A stretch of 33,970 nucleotides of DNA from Stramenopiles sp. TOSAG23-2 (taxonomy: Eukaryota > Sar): positions 1 to 33,970 of the forward strand of contig LT649355.1 in assembly GCA_900128395.1 (NCBI GenBank), written 5' to 3'. Under the pieces are notes generated by a model. That model searched no databases, was not told the origin of the DNA, and worked only from the letters and a program-made list of their open reading frames with translations. Shown piece by piece: positions 21,561 through 30,500 of this stretch. Both the position numbers and the translations under genes were made by a program. Position 1 is the first letter of the stretch, and each line of letters starts with the position of its first letter.

Positions 21561-21632
21561 GTTGTTCCATTTGATTCCTGTCGATTCTATTTGAAAGGTT
21601 CTATATGGTTCCATTTCATTCTTAAACAATAA
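21561..21632. repeat. Degenerate tandem repeat with GTTCCATTT-like units
   Basis: Units such as GTTCCATTTGATT, GATTCTATTTGA, GGTTCTATATGG and GGTTCCATTTCATT follow each other with a period of roughly 15-18 bp. The unit resembles the reverse complement of the 15-bp repeat in the foldback element at 31726-32019. Confidence 0.4.
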
Positions 21633-21634
21633 AT

Positions 21635-21638
<4 letters not shown>

Positions 21639-21695
<57 letters not shown>

Positions 21696-21710
21696 ATAAT
21701 AATAATAATA
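21639..21710. repeat. A55 run followed by (TAA)n
   Basis: Fifty-five uninterrupted A residues (21639-21693) lead into about six TAA units. The run follows a degenerate repeat, so it could be a retroposon tail, or a nucleosome-excluding tract in the GET4 upstream region. Run length in an assembly is unreliable. Confidence 0.9.
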
Positions 21711-22149
21711 GGCAACGCTCTAGGACCTAGATGATTAAGGCAACGCAACAACAAGAAACAAGAAGAAGTGCATGATCACAAATGATAATAGAAGATGTAT
21801 TTTAATCTAGTTTCCTTAAAAAGAAAAAGAATCTTTATTTTTTATAGCTCCCTTAATCTCAGAAGCTAAACCCGCATTGCAACCGTAGGTACGTCGACTA
21901 CTGGCTTTCCAGCTTTCCAGCTGTCGTCTGTGCCCTCAGCAAGCCAGCAAGCCTGGCAAGAGGCCACAACATGAATAATCACAAATACTATTATATAATA
22001 AATATATATTTTATTAACAACAGTAAATGCACAAACATATCTAATAATAACAAGATGAACAGGAAGAACAAGTAGAAAGATATATATATTATACCCACAT
22101 ATTATATAAACAATATAGTCTTAAAAATTACAACATCAATAGTAACAAT

Positions 22150-23064
22150 ATGGCATCGTTATCATCAAATGGAGGACCAACTCAACGCCGTAGAAGAAGA
22201 AAGGCAAAAGGTACGAAAAGTGTCTTGGCAAAATTAGAAGAAAGTTTAAAAGATGGTGATTTTTATAGTGCACTGCAAATGTATAAAACTTTATTAAGTC
22301 GTACCTCGCCGAAAGAAGTAAAAAATGCAAGGCATATTGCTGAGGAAGGTACCATTAAATTGTTGGAATTTGGATATAGCAAGGCTGCAACAGAACTTGG
22401 AAAACAATTTATTACAGATTATTTAATTGAATTTAAAATACTTGTCGATGAAGATGTCATACAAACAATATGTAATATTGCTAATAAATATCCCGCAAAA
22501 GATATTGATGCACAACAAGATAAATTATTATTTCTAAATGAAGCAATTGATTGGACAAAAAAACATGACAAATCGAATCCAAGGGGTACACCAACGTTGC
22601 ATTTAGTAACTGCTACAACTTATTTTTCATTAGGCGATTTCAACAATGCATCAACGCATTTTTTATTTTCTTCATCGCCAAAACAACATGCAAAGTTTCT
22701 ACTTTTTCTTGGAAAACGTGGTTTTAAAGGTGAACGGGACTTATTCATTTTAAGAGTTGTTTTACAATTTCTTGCCTTGGAAAATATTAAAGATGCATCT
22801 CAAACATTTAATGCTTGGAAAGAAGATGCGGTTGGGATTGAAACTCCTGCGACACATTTGTGTGATTTTTTAATACGTGCCTCACAACGTGGTCAAAGTG
22901 CAGCGCCATTATTTGCGTTATTAGAACAAAGATATCAACCAACGTTAAAACGTGACGATGCCTTCAGTCATTATATGTCTATGATTGGCCATAAATTATT
23001 TGGTAGACCAAAGCCGCAAATGGGAGGGATGATGGGAATGCTTAGTCAAATGTTAGGATTTTAA
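22150..23064 (+). CDS. GET4: GET4/TRC35-like subunit of the tail-anchored protein targeting complex
   Basis: GET4 is an alpha-solenoid scaffold that bridges the ubiquitin-like GET5/BAG6 module to the GET3/TRC40 ATPase in the cytosol, delivering tail-anchored proteins to the ER. The 304-residue protein (human 327) starts with a basic QRRRRRKAKG stretch, then LAKLEESLKDGDFYSALQMYKTLLSR, the typical first helical hairpin. Family-like segments follow: AATELGKQFITDY near residue 80, and SLGDFNNASTHFLFS in the middle. The end HKLFGRPKPQMGG matches the conserved FFG-x-P segment before the human C-terminal tail, which is absent here. Its neighbour two genes away is a tail-anchored RING protein, a potential client. 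Confidence 0.88.
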   Translation: MASLSSNGGPTQRRRRRKAKGTKSVLAKLEESLKDGDFYSALQMYKTLLSRTSPKEVKNARHIAEEGTIKLLEFGYSKAATELGKQFITDYLIEFKILVDEDVIQTICNIANKYPAKDIDAQQDKLLFLNEAIDWTKKHDKSNPRGTPTLHLVTATTYFSLGDFNNASTHFLFSSSPKQHAKFLLFLGKRGFKGERDLFILRVVLQFLALENIKDASQTFNAWKEDAVGIETPATHLCDFLIRASQRGQSAAPLFALLEQRYQPTLKRDDAFSHYMSMIGHKLFGRPKPQMGGMMGMLSQMLGF

Positions 23065-23115
23065 AACAATTTACACAGCACGCGTGTGTGTATCAAATTA
23101 AAAAAAAGTAAAGTG

Positions 23116-23120
23116 TACGA
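23116..23120 (+). terminator. TACGA element downstream of GET4
   Basis: GTGTACGAAAGTATATAAAT places TACGA 52 nt past the GET4 stop. Confidence 0.35.
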
Positions 23121-23724
23121 AAGTATATAAATATGTTGGAATACGAACTTCAAAAAATGTATCATCAGAGTATATATGATATATCCATATACTGTGATAT
23201 GATGATTTAATTATGTATTTTATTAAAAATATAAATTACGTATAAAATATTTTAAAGTATGATACGTGTATATATTTTAATTTTTTATTTCTATACCCAC
23301 ATGACAAGTTCAATTTCCTACTCTCAAAAGAAAAAATTGAAATACTTGTGGTATGTGAGCCAATATTAATATCTACTCTATTCGTATCTCGCAACTTGTA
23401 TCAATAACTCCCATAACAGGAATTGCCGATGAGGTAAATAGATGTTAATCAACCTTCTGTTGATGAAAAGAGGGCCGGCATTAATATGAAGAGGGTACTC
23501 TGGACACGCAGAATAAATTGTACCACAGGGTGACAAATATTAAATAATATATTATATTTTTAAAAAGATTAAAAATATTATGCATACAAAATATTACACA
23601 CCACGATTCGTCGTCATACCAATTCCGGGAACAAAAAGTTTTTCTTATGTTTAAAACAATATCAGAAGGAATTTCATATTTTCAGATTATCTCAACAAAT
23701 ATGATAATATAGATGTTAATATAC

Positions 23725-23729
23725 TCGTA
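23725..23729 (-). terminator. TACGA element downstream of EBAG9-like gene
   Basis: On the minus strand ATATACGAGTATATT lies 14 nt past the stop, closer than the usual 46-66 nt. Confidence 0.25.
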
Positions 23730-23742
23730 TATGATGATCACA

Positions 23743-24330
23743 TCAATCCCCCCAACCCTCGTCATCGATATCATTTGTATCCGTATCATCTACAAAGCGG
23801 GATGAAACATTTCCTTTCAATTCAATACGCTTTTGGACTCTCATTTTACTTTGTTTACTAATGTTTCTGCGCTCAATACCCATATCTGCAAAAATATCTT
23901 CAGCTTTCTTTGAAGCAAAAATTGTGGAAGAAGATGAACCTCCTCGTTTATTATTATTATTATTATTGTTGTTGTTTTTATTTTTATTTTTCTTCATCCA
24001 AGAAGTATTTCTTGGACGTGAATTTCGAACAGCAGGGTTCACACTATTTGCATATAAATTATTGTTACTATTGGTATTCCCCACATTTATTGCCTTATTT
24101 AATGCACCAGGGGAATTCTTGTTGCCACTACCACTACGTTTTCTGGATGATGATGTTTGGGAATTATTAGTGCTATTAATTAAAGTTTGATTTTCAATAT
24201 CATCGTCCCAGGTTCCCCAATCTTCTTCTTCTTCTGTATTATTGTTATTATTATTACTACTACTACTATCGTCTGTTTTTGCCTTCCCTTTTTTGAAACA
24301 GTTTTGTAAACATTGTTTTATCATATACAT
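23743..24330 (-). CDS. EBAG9/RCAS1-like protein
   Basis: The 195-residue protein is mostly low-complexity (Ser/Asn/Lys), but its anchor points fall in the same order as in EBAG9. There is a short N-terminus with cysteines at 7 and 11 before a basic patch, then EEEEDWGTWDDD at about 34-45 (compare VEEWTSWDED). KKAEDIFADMGIERRN at about 141-156 compares with EPDYFKDMTPTIRK, and is followed by a basic QKR segment and SSRF (compare SSRL). It ends in the acidic, Trp-containing DDEGWGD. In animals EBAG9 is a Golgi/vesicle-associated, palmitoylated cytosolic protein affecting secretion and glycosylation. The cysteines here could be palmitoylated likewise (inference). The C-terminal coiled coil of animal EBAG9 is missing. 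The resemblance is short and from recall, so a homology search is needed. Confidence 0.5.
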   Translation of the reverse strand: MYMIKQCLQNCFKKGKAKTDDSSSSNNNNNNTEEEEDWGTWDDDIENQTLINSTNNSQTSSSRKRSGSGNKNSPGALNKAINVGNTNSNNNLYANSVNPAVRNSRPRNTSWMKKNKNKNNNNNNNNNKRGGSSSSTIFASKKAEDIFADMGIERRNISKQSKMRVQKRIELKGNVSSRFVDDTDTNDIDDEGWGD

Positions 24331-24491
24331 TGTGTGTTATGTAACTGTTTGTATATATACTGTATATAATTCCTTGGTATGCATTGTTCTATATATATCT
24401 TGTTATAAATATAAATATATATATAACTTTTTTTTATTATTAGACTATCTTTTAATTATTATTATATTATTTTTTTTTTGATGGTATAATA

Positions 24492-24536
24492 TAAGCTGGT
24501 AAGCTGTAAGCCAGTAAGCTGGTAAGCGGTAAGCTA
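24492..24536. repeat. Tandem array of TAAGCNGG-like units
   Basis: Six units of 7-8 bp follow each other: TAAGCTGG, TAAGCTG, TAAGCCAG, TAAGCTGG, TAAGCGG, TAAGCTAC. Several junctions create GGTAAGC, resembling a 5' splice site on the plus strand. Confidence 0.85.
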
Positions 24537-24557
24537 CATCTGGACATAAGTTAGTAG

Positions 24558-24566
24558 TACCAGGTA
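24558..24566. promoter_or_regulatory. TACCWGGTA motif between EBAG9-like and RING genes
   Basis: TACCAGGTA lies 243 nt before the RING start codon and 228 nt before the EBAG9-like start codon. It matches copies upstream of the SEL1L3-like gene and NOMO. Confidence 0.3.
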
Positions 24567-24808
24567 ATAGCATAAGCAGTGTACTATTCCTATCTTTAAA
24601 TCTCTCTTCTTTTCTATCTAAATATAATACGCACTTCTTCTTCAATTGGCAGACTTATATACATACTATTAGCTAAAAAAATAATAATTAATTGCTTTTA
24701 CTATATACGTTACAATGTATATTACAAACTAGAAAAGTCGAAATATACACAATGTATGTCTAGGTCATCCATAACAACAACAGATAAGATTGACAAGCCA
24801 ACAATAAT

Positions 24809-26905
24809 ATGATCAAGCGACGTAGGCGTGCTGGATCCGCACCAAAATATAGAAACCAAGAGTCACCACGAACTAGAAGTATAAGTGATACAGAAACAAA
24901 TGAAAGGTTACGGGAAGAACAAGAATCACTAGAAAGAAAACCATCATTAAAAAAATTGAAAACAAAAATTATAAAAAGTAAAAACAACTTTATGGAACGA
25001 AAACGTAAAATAAGTCAAAATGTCGATCGAAAAATAAACAAGATGAAAACAAAAATGAAAGAAAAAGTATATAATATGACAAAAAAGCTGCCAAATCGTA
25101 AACGTCTTTCAGGTAGTGATAAGCATTTATCTATCTATAATAATAATAATAATAATAGCAGGAGATCTGACGGTGAGGATAATAACATGGCATATGGCCG
25201 AGATCGTGGTAGTGGAAGTCTCAGTGGCAGAGATGCACGAAGTGATGGTGATGTTGCCGATGTAGAATTTTATGAAAATGTATTTTCTGATGAGGATGGA
25301 AACAATAATAATATGTATCATGATAATAATAATAATGCCTATCGTACTAGTAAATTTAGAGGAAAAGGACGTAATAATCATAAAGGTAGTAAAAAAATGT
25401 TAGAACGCTGGAAATCATGGAGAAAGAAACAAAGGCAAAAGGAGAAAAAAAACGATTTACAAGATTTTTTAGCACAAGATGGTAGCAATATGTTTGTCAG
25501 TCAATTGCAAAAATTAAATCGAAGATTTGATCAAAAAAAAATTAGTGTAAAATGGCCAAAATTTAAATTATCATCATCATCTCGAACAAAATTACAAAGA
25601 AGAAATACTGCGGAAGAACTGGGATTGGATAATTTAGCTCCAGAACTCCGCGTATTAGTCCTCGCAGAAACATGGGATGGATTATCAAAAGATAGACGAA
25701 GGCGTTTGTTACGCGTAAAGCCATCATTTGCCATTTTGCCTCTTGAAAGATGCTTGTGCCCATTACACATTGAAGCATTGTCATGTCTTATTAGAACTAG
25801 AACTGTGTCTGAATTAATTCCTGGTTATGTAGAGTCAAAAACCGGGCAATGGTGGAAAATGCATGGAGATGAAGATACAATTCAACATAAACTTGCTAGA
25901 GCCATGATGAATAGATCGTATTTCGCATCATTGCAAAAGAAAAACTATTGTCCAGTCTGTAAAAAGAATTTAGTAGAATATAAAAATGAAGTTCTTTCCA
26001 ATAATAATGATAGCAATACAACGATGGAAGATGATAGCATTGAGGATCATGAAGATAGTAATTCAAATATGAACTCGCCACTTCGACGATCAAATACATT
26101 AGATTATGAAAATTTATCACGCATACGTCAAAGACGAACTACAGACTCTAAATTGGCTAAATATGAAAAAGATATGAAAAATAGATCATTGAAGAAAGTG
26201 CTTGCTGAGGACACATCAGAATTATGTTACCTGTTGTCTTCATGCACAAAAGCTATTATTGGTATTCGCGTCTATTCTTGCCTTACAAAGAAATATAGGA
26301 GGAAAAAACGTGATAAAAATAGAATGAGTCTATCAAGAATGAGACAAATGCCTAATGCTGCGTTTAAATCATTTAGAGCGTCGTTGAGAATGCTTGCTGA
26401 TACAGCTTCTGGCAATAATGATAGTAGGTCAAGAGCACGAAGTGAAGAGGAGGAGGAAGAAGAAGAAGAGGATGAAGGATACCCAGAGGAATATATGTGT
26501 GCTATCTGTGTAGATTTACTAGCCAAACCTTGTAAATTAGCTTGTGGGCACACATTTTGTAAAGTTTGCTTGTTAAAAGTTGCTGTAATGCAACAAGCAA
26601 AATTTATATCATGTTTATGCCCATTTTGTCGCAGGCCTTTTTTCTTCTCAGATTTAAAAGAATCAAAGGAGGTTGTCTCAATAGTGACAAAAAAATATCG
26701 CGATGCTTATGAAGGTCGTATTTTAGATACAGTCCAGGAGGAACAAGACTTATTAAGAAATATAACAAAAGACGATGAAAATGAGAATACCTCAAATGAA
26801 GTTGGTCTATATGCAGTACTTCGTCATAATATTGCTGCAATTGCTGTATTATTTTCCTCTATTCTTATTGTGTGTTTCGTGTATTATTATTACGTTTTTA
26901 CTTAA
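24809..26905 (+). CDS. Tail-anchored RING-finger (C3HC4) protein, probable E3 ubiquitin ligase
   Basis: The 698-residue protein begins with a very basic region (MIKRRRRAG; Lys/Arg-rich to about residue 110), followed by Asn/Asp/Ser-rich filler. A middle region of about residues 265-400 looks folded: ELRVLVLAETWDGLSKDRRRR, RCLCPLHIEALSC and later CPVCKKNL. Its CxC and CxxC pairs may bind metal, but I do not recognise it. An acidic Glu run precedes a canonical RING: Cys564, Cys567, Cys579, His581, Cys584, Cys587, Cys604, Cys607. The last 25 residues (about 673-698) form one hydrophobic segment ending two residues before the stop, a classical C-terminal anchor with the rest in the cytosol. It is therefore predicted to ubiquitinate targets at the ER or another membrane. 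Substrate and partner E2 are unknown. Confidence 0.85.
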   Translation: MIKRRRRAGSAPKYRNQESPRTRSISDTETNERLREEQESLERKPSLKKLKTKIIKSKNNFMERKRKISQNVDRKINKMKTKMKEKVYNMTKKLPNRKRLSGSDKHLSIYNNNNNNSRRSDGEDNNMAYGRDRGSGSLSGRDARSDGDVADVEFYENVFSDEDGNNNNMYHDNNNNAYRTSKFRGKGRNNHKGSKKMLERWKSWRKKQRQKEKKNDLQDFLAQDGSNMFVSQLQKLNRRFDQKKISVKWPKFKLSSSSRTKLQRRNTAEELGLDNLAPELRVLVLAETWDGLSKDRRRRLLRVKPSFAILPLERCLCPLHIEALSCLIRTRTVSELIPGYVESKTGQWWKMHGDEDTIQHKLARAMMNRSYFASLQKKNYCPVCKKNLVEYKNEVLSNNNDSNTTMEDDSIEDHEDSNSNMNSPLRRSNTLDYENLSRIRQRRTTDSKLAKYEKDMKNRSLKKVLAEDTSELCYLLSSCTKAIIGIRVYSCLTKKYRRKKRDKNRMSLSRMRQMPNAAFKSFRASLRMLADTASGNNDSRSRARSEEEEEEEEEDEGYPEEYMCAICVDLLAKPCKLACGHTFCKVCLLKVAVMQQAKFISCLCPFCRRPFFFSDLKESKEVVSIVTKKYRDAYEGRILDTVQEEQDLLRNITKDDENENTSNEVGLYAVLRHNIAAIAVLFSSILIVCFVYYYYVFT

Positions 26906-27544
26906 GTGAAAAAATGCGAAAAATGTAAAAAAAAAATACTTTTACGTACACGCGTACAAAGTCATAATATTACGACCTCGTACATGTATATATATATATA
27001 TATAATTGTAGAGTATTAGTTTGCAGAGGTGCATTAGAGCTTTACTATAGTAGGATAGCATATTATTCTTGCGATTGAGTATTGAGCATATATTACTTAA
27101 CACGAGAAGAGTGTAAAATTATTATAACTTAGATTTTAACCATCATAACTTAATAATTATACGAGAGTTCGTAATTATTAATTTTATTTAAAAAATAAAT
27201 ATTTTTTTATTAACATTTAATGTGTGTAGAGCTATGATATACTCGCTAAAAAAAATGTTCCTTTTACATACTTATTGTCTCAGTTATTGTATTCTTTTGA
27301 AGAGTAGGAATTATCATGAGTAAATTTAAAAATAAATTAAAGCATAAAAATTAAATTACTCGTATTAAATATACTCGTATCATATATGATATGCATATGA
27401 TATTGTATGTGGTATTTTTTATATTTTGGGACCAAATCTTTTTTAACACACAACACATACGAGTATCATACGAAGTACGAATAATGATATGATAATCTAT
27501 GATATCATAACACGTCTCTCTTTCACAAAGCGCATCGTTTCTTC
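26906..27544. other. Convergent intergenic region between RING gene and NOMO
   Basis: No gene is seen in these 639 bp. A TA run lies at about 26988-27004. Near the NOMO side, ATACTCGTAT (about 27370) and ATACGAGTAT (about 27463) form an inverted pair flanking ATATCATATATGAT-type palindromes. TACGAAGTACGA occurs at about 27475. No sense-strand TACGA element follows NOMO within 100 nt. Confidence 0.55.
26971..26975 (+). terminator. TACGA element downstream of the RING gene
   Basis: TATTACGACCTCGTACATG places TACGA 66 nt past the RING stop. ACGTACACGCGTAC just upstream resembles CpG motifs in other 3' flanks. Confidence 0.3.
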
Positions 27545-30500
27545 TCACCTCTTCTTTGACTTCCCTTGTTTATTTCGAACATGATCAATACCCATAGAAA
27601 ACCCACCAACGCCTTCACTATACCGAGATTCATTTGGCAAACGTTTTGCAATAAATGATCCAATGATTGGAAACTGTGCTAGTAATTTTAACAATGGTAA
27701 AAACAGTTGATATGCCCAATCTATATTTGCATAAAGATATACAGCTAAACCGCCAAATAACAAGGTGAAAAAAATGCCACTATCCACCTCTTCATCAATT
27801 GAGATAGTTGAAACATCAAACGATAATTTCGTATGTATTGATGGCACTTTCACTTTAGATGGGATGGTTACTTTTACACTGTCTGTTTTGAATAAAAAGT
27901 GTTTTGAAGACAATGTTTTTGATTCAACACGTACTACATAATTACCAGCTGATATTTTTGAGAATTCAAAATATTTCGACATGCTTACACTGGTACGTTT
28001 AATGGCTGCTGTTGGATTCGAAGCTCTAGAAAGCACAACACTTAAATCTTTTGCATATTCATCCTTAACAACAACTGTACCGGTCAAACGTGCATGTTTC
28101 GGGGTATTCTGGACGATAAAATTCAGATCATTTGCATCCTCATCATTCATTTCGATTTGAAGTTCATTTGGAATGGTTTGAACTTGGTTACTAATACCAC
28201 TGCCTTTCATGTTATTGCTCCTGCTGTTTTTTTTATTATTTTTCTTTTTTCCATTCACCTTGATAGTATATTTACGCCCTGGTTTTAATCCACGGATTCT
28301 AAATTCACCATCAGCATTTGAGACTGCTTCGGAACTTTCAGAAGACTCGTTATCAACAGCAACTACTGTAGTATCAGCGCTTCCTTCGCCAACAATGGTT
28401 GATAATGTACCGAATACACTATATGCAACACGTTTTGCTTTGAATTCAAATACCTGGCTATCGCTGCTTTCCAAATCGAAAGATTGCGAATCCGGGGTAA
28501 ACTTGTACTCTTTCAACATAGGCCTTAAAAAATACGATCCGGGGAATAAAGATGGATATGAAAGAATACCATCCTCCTTTGTCACATCATTTTTACGGTA
28601 TTCATCCCCGCTTAATGATAGAAGCACACCAGTTAAACCAGTGTGATCATTTGCATCTTTAACAATTACTTTCAAGTTTGCAAGTTTGGAGTGCTGCAAA
28701 ACAAGCTTCGAATCTGCATTTGCTTTCGTGATTTTAATTGGCGCTTGAAAATTATAACCTTCTTTTTCTGCTTTTACACGATATATAAAATCACTATCTA
28801 ACGGGCCAGCTGACCATTGTCCTTTGCTATCAGATTGAAATGTTTTAACGTTCTCCCAAGCTGAATCTTCATTCTCTTCATCGCCATTACCATGTCCTTC
28901 TTTTTGTAAAGTAACTGATACACCTGCTAGTGTTGGTTTAATCACGCCATTCAACATCAAACCCCTTTTCATTGTAAACGTGTTTGTTTTCTTTGGGCAT
29001 CCAGATTTTGGTATATTGAATTTAATACCTTCACTTGGATTAATAATATATGCTTCATTATCAGATGATACTGTTAATAAAACATTTTGTATTCCTTGAG
29101 GTGCCATCAATCCAAAGTTACCGCTTGCATCCACTTTACTTGAGACGTCACTCTTGCCATCGATGCCAGACAATGTAACTGTTGGTAAAGCATTACCAGA
29201 AATACCATCAACAGCCCCTTCGATGCGAACACCTGCAACCACGATATTCGTAATTGATGAGGAATCACTTGAAGTTTTAATATTATATGTTGCTTCAGCA
29301 AAACTGTAACAGGAACTCGGATAGATTGTATATGTCCCACTTCTTGGCACACAGACTTTGTTCACGCCTTTTTTTAATTTAAAGGTATTTGACTCGCCTT
29401 TAATCAACACCCTTTTCTTTGTACTCGATTTCTTTTTTTTCGTACGACCAATTTTCACTTCCATGCTTTCGCTTGTTTCTAAATTTACAACATATCCAAC
29501 TTGTTTCAATTCAAGACCATCGATATCTTTAACACCAACATTGACTTTCATTTTACCAGCATTTGAATTAAATGTAGAAAATACATTTTTACCGACATCT
29601 TCAGATCCCCAGCAGCTTTCACTTTGAGCATTTGTGTGGAAAGCTTGTAGCGTATATCGTCCTGGAGAAACATTTTTCAACACAAACGCATTGTCGCTAA
29701 CATCAGCAGTTGCTTTCACACCATTTTGTGAAACAAATTTTACACTTAAATTTTCAGGACATCCCGACTTACCTAAACAAGTCACCTTGCCCGAAACACG
29801 TACTTTCGATGGTCCAAAGCTAATTCCGCTAATCGGGCCATTTACTTCCACATCATGCTGTTTTGGTGTTAATATTGTTCCACGAGGAGCATTTACACGA
29901 ATAAAATGTTCACCAGCTTTTACATTATCAAAACAAAAACTACCATTTTTAATTGGTTTTGTTGTAGCAATCTTTTTCTCCGTGTTGCTATCATAAATTG
30001 CTAGAGATACCCCTTTTACTGTACCACCTTCAATAGCACCACATACGGTATAACCAGATGCCTGGAAAGGTGCAATACCCGCGGTGGATGGCTTAATTTT
30101 GACATGGCTTAAATCACCAAATGACATTCCTTCTTTTATTACTTTGATATTGTATATACCTTCTTGAATATTATTTAATTGAAATCCACCATCTTTGCCC
30201 GTGACCAATTTTGCTTTCAAACCATCCACTATAAGTTTTGCACCTGGAATACCTTTGCCATTATGATCAACAACGGAACCACCAATGGTAAATCCAGTAA
30301 TGGAAAATGGTTTTAACTCCACATTTTGATCCTCAATTTCAAACAATGCTTTGCTCGGTTTAACATTAAATGAAGTGTGTTCACCTACGAAATATGGAAC
30401 AATGGTATATTTTTCCCCACATCCCAATCCAAATAATTGAAACGTACCATCCGCAGCTGTTTCAGCAACACATAGTGGTCTCAATCCTTTTGGGGCTTCG

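Larger units (their letters stand above)
21315..22149. other. Divergent intergenic region between profilin-like gene and GET4
   Basis: This 835-bp region has TACCGGTA at 21418-21425, 104 nt before the profilin-like gene. It also has A-rich tracts (21482-21528), a degenerate tandem repeat and an A55-(TAA)6 tract. A less AT-rich island follows at about 21870-21970, with direct repeats of CTTTCCAG. Part of that island (about 21850-21875) weakly resembles a 5S rRNA internal segment, but the gene is not present. Confidence 0.5.
23065..23742. other. Convergent intergenic region between GET4 and EBAG9-like gene
   Basis: No gene is evident in these 678 bp. They contain the TACGA elements of both flanking genes, an ACGCGTGTGTG stretch just after GET4, and a small hairpin TCAAC-CTTCT-GTTGA at about 23450-23465. 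The stretch 23440-23530 is less AT-rich than its surroundings. Confidence 0.55.
24331..24808. other. Divergent intergenic region between EBAG9-like and RING genes
   Basis: These 478 bp presumably carry both promoters. They hold the TAAGC tandem array and the TACCAGGTA motif, listed separately, between T-rich and A-rich flanks. No additional gene is seen. Confidence 0.55.

Noticed and set aside
21845-21880. ATCTCAGAAGCTAAAC resembling an internal segment of 5S rRNA
   Set aside because: Only about 16 bases match; neither the 5' start nor the 3' part of a 5S gene is present nearby.
23861-24190. Plus-strand frames rich in Leu and Phe opposite the EBAG9-like gene
   Set aside because: They are the antisense of Asn/Lys repeats and have no independent evidence.
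26272-26553. Minus-strand frame with a long Ser run opposite the RING gene
   Set aside because: The Ser run is the antisense of the Glu codons before the RING domain.
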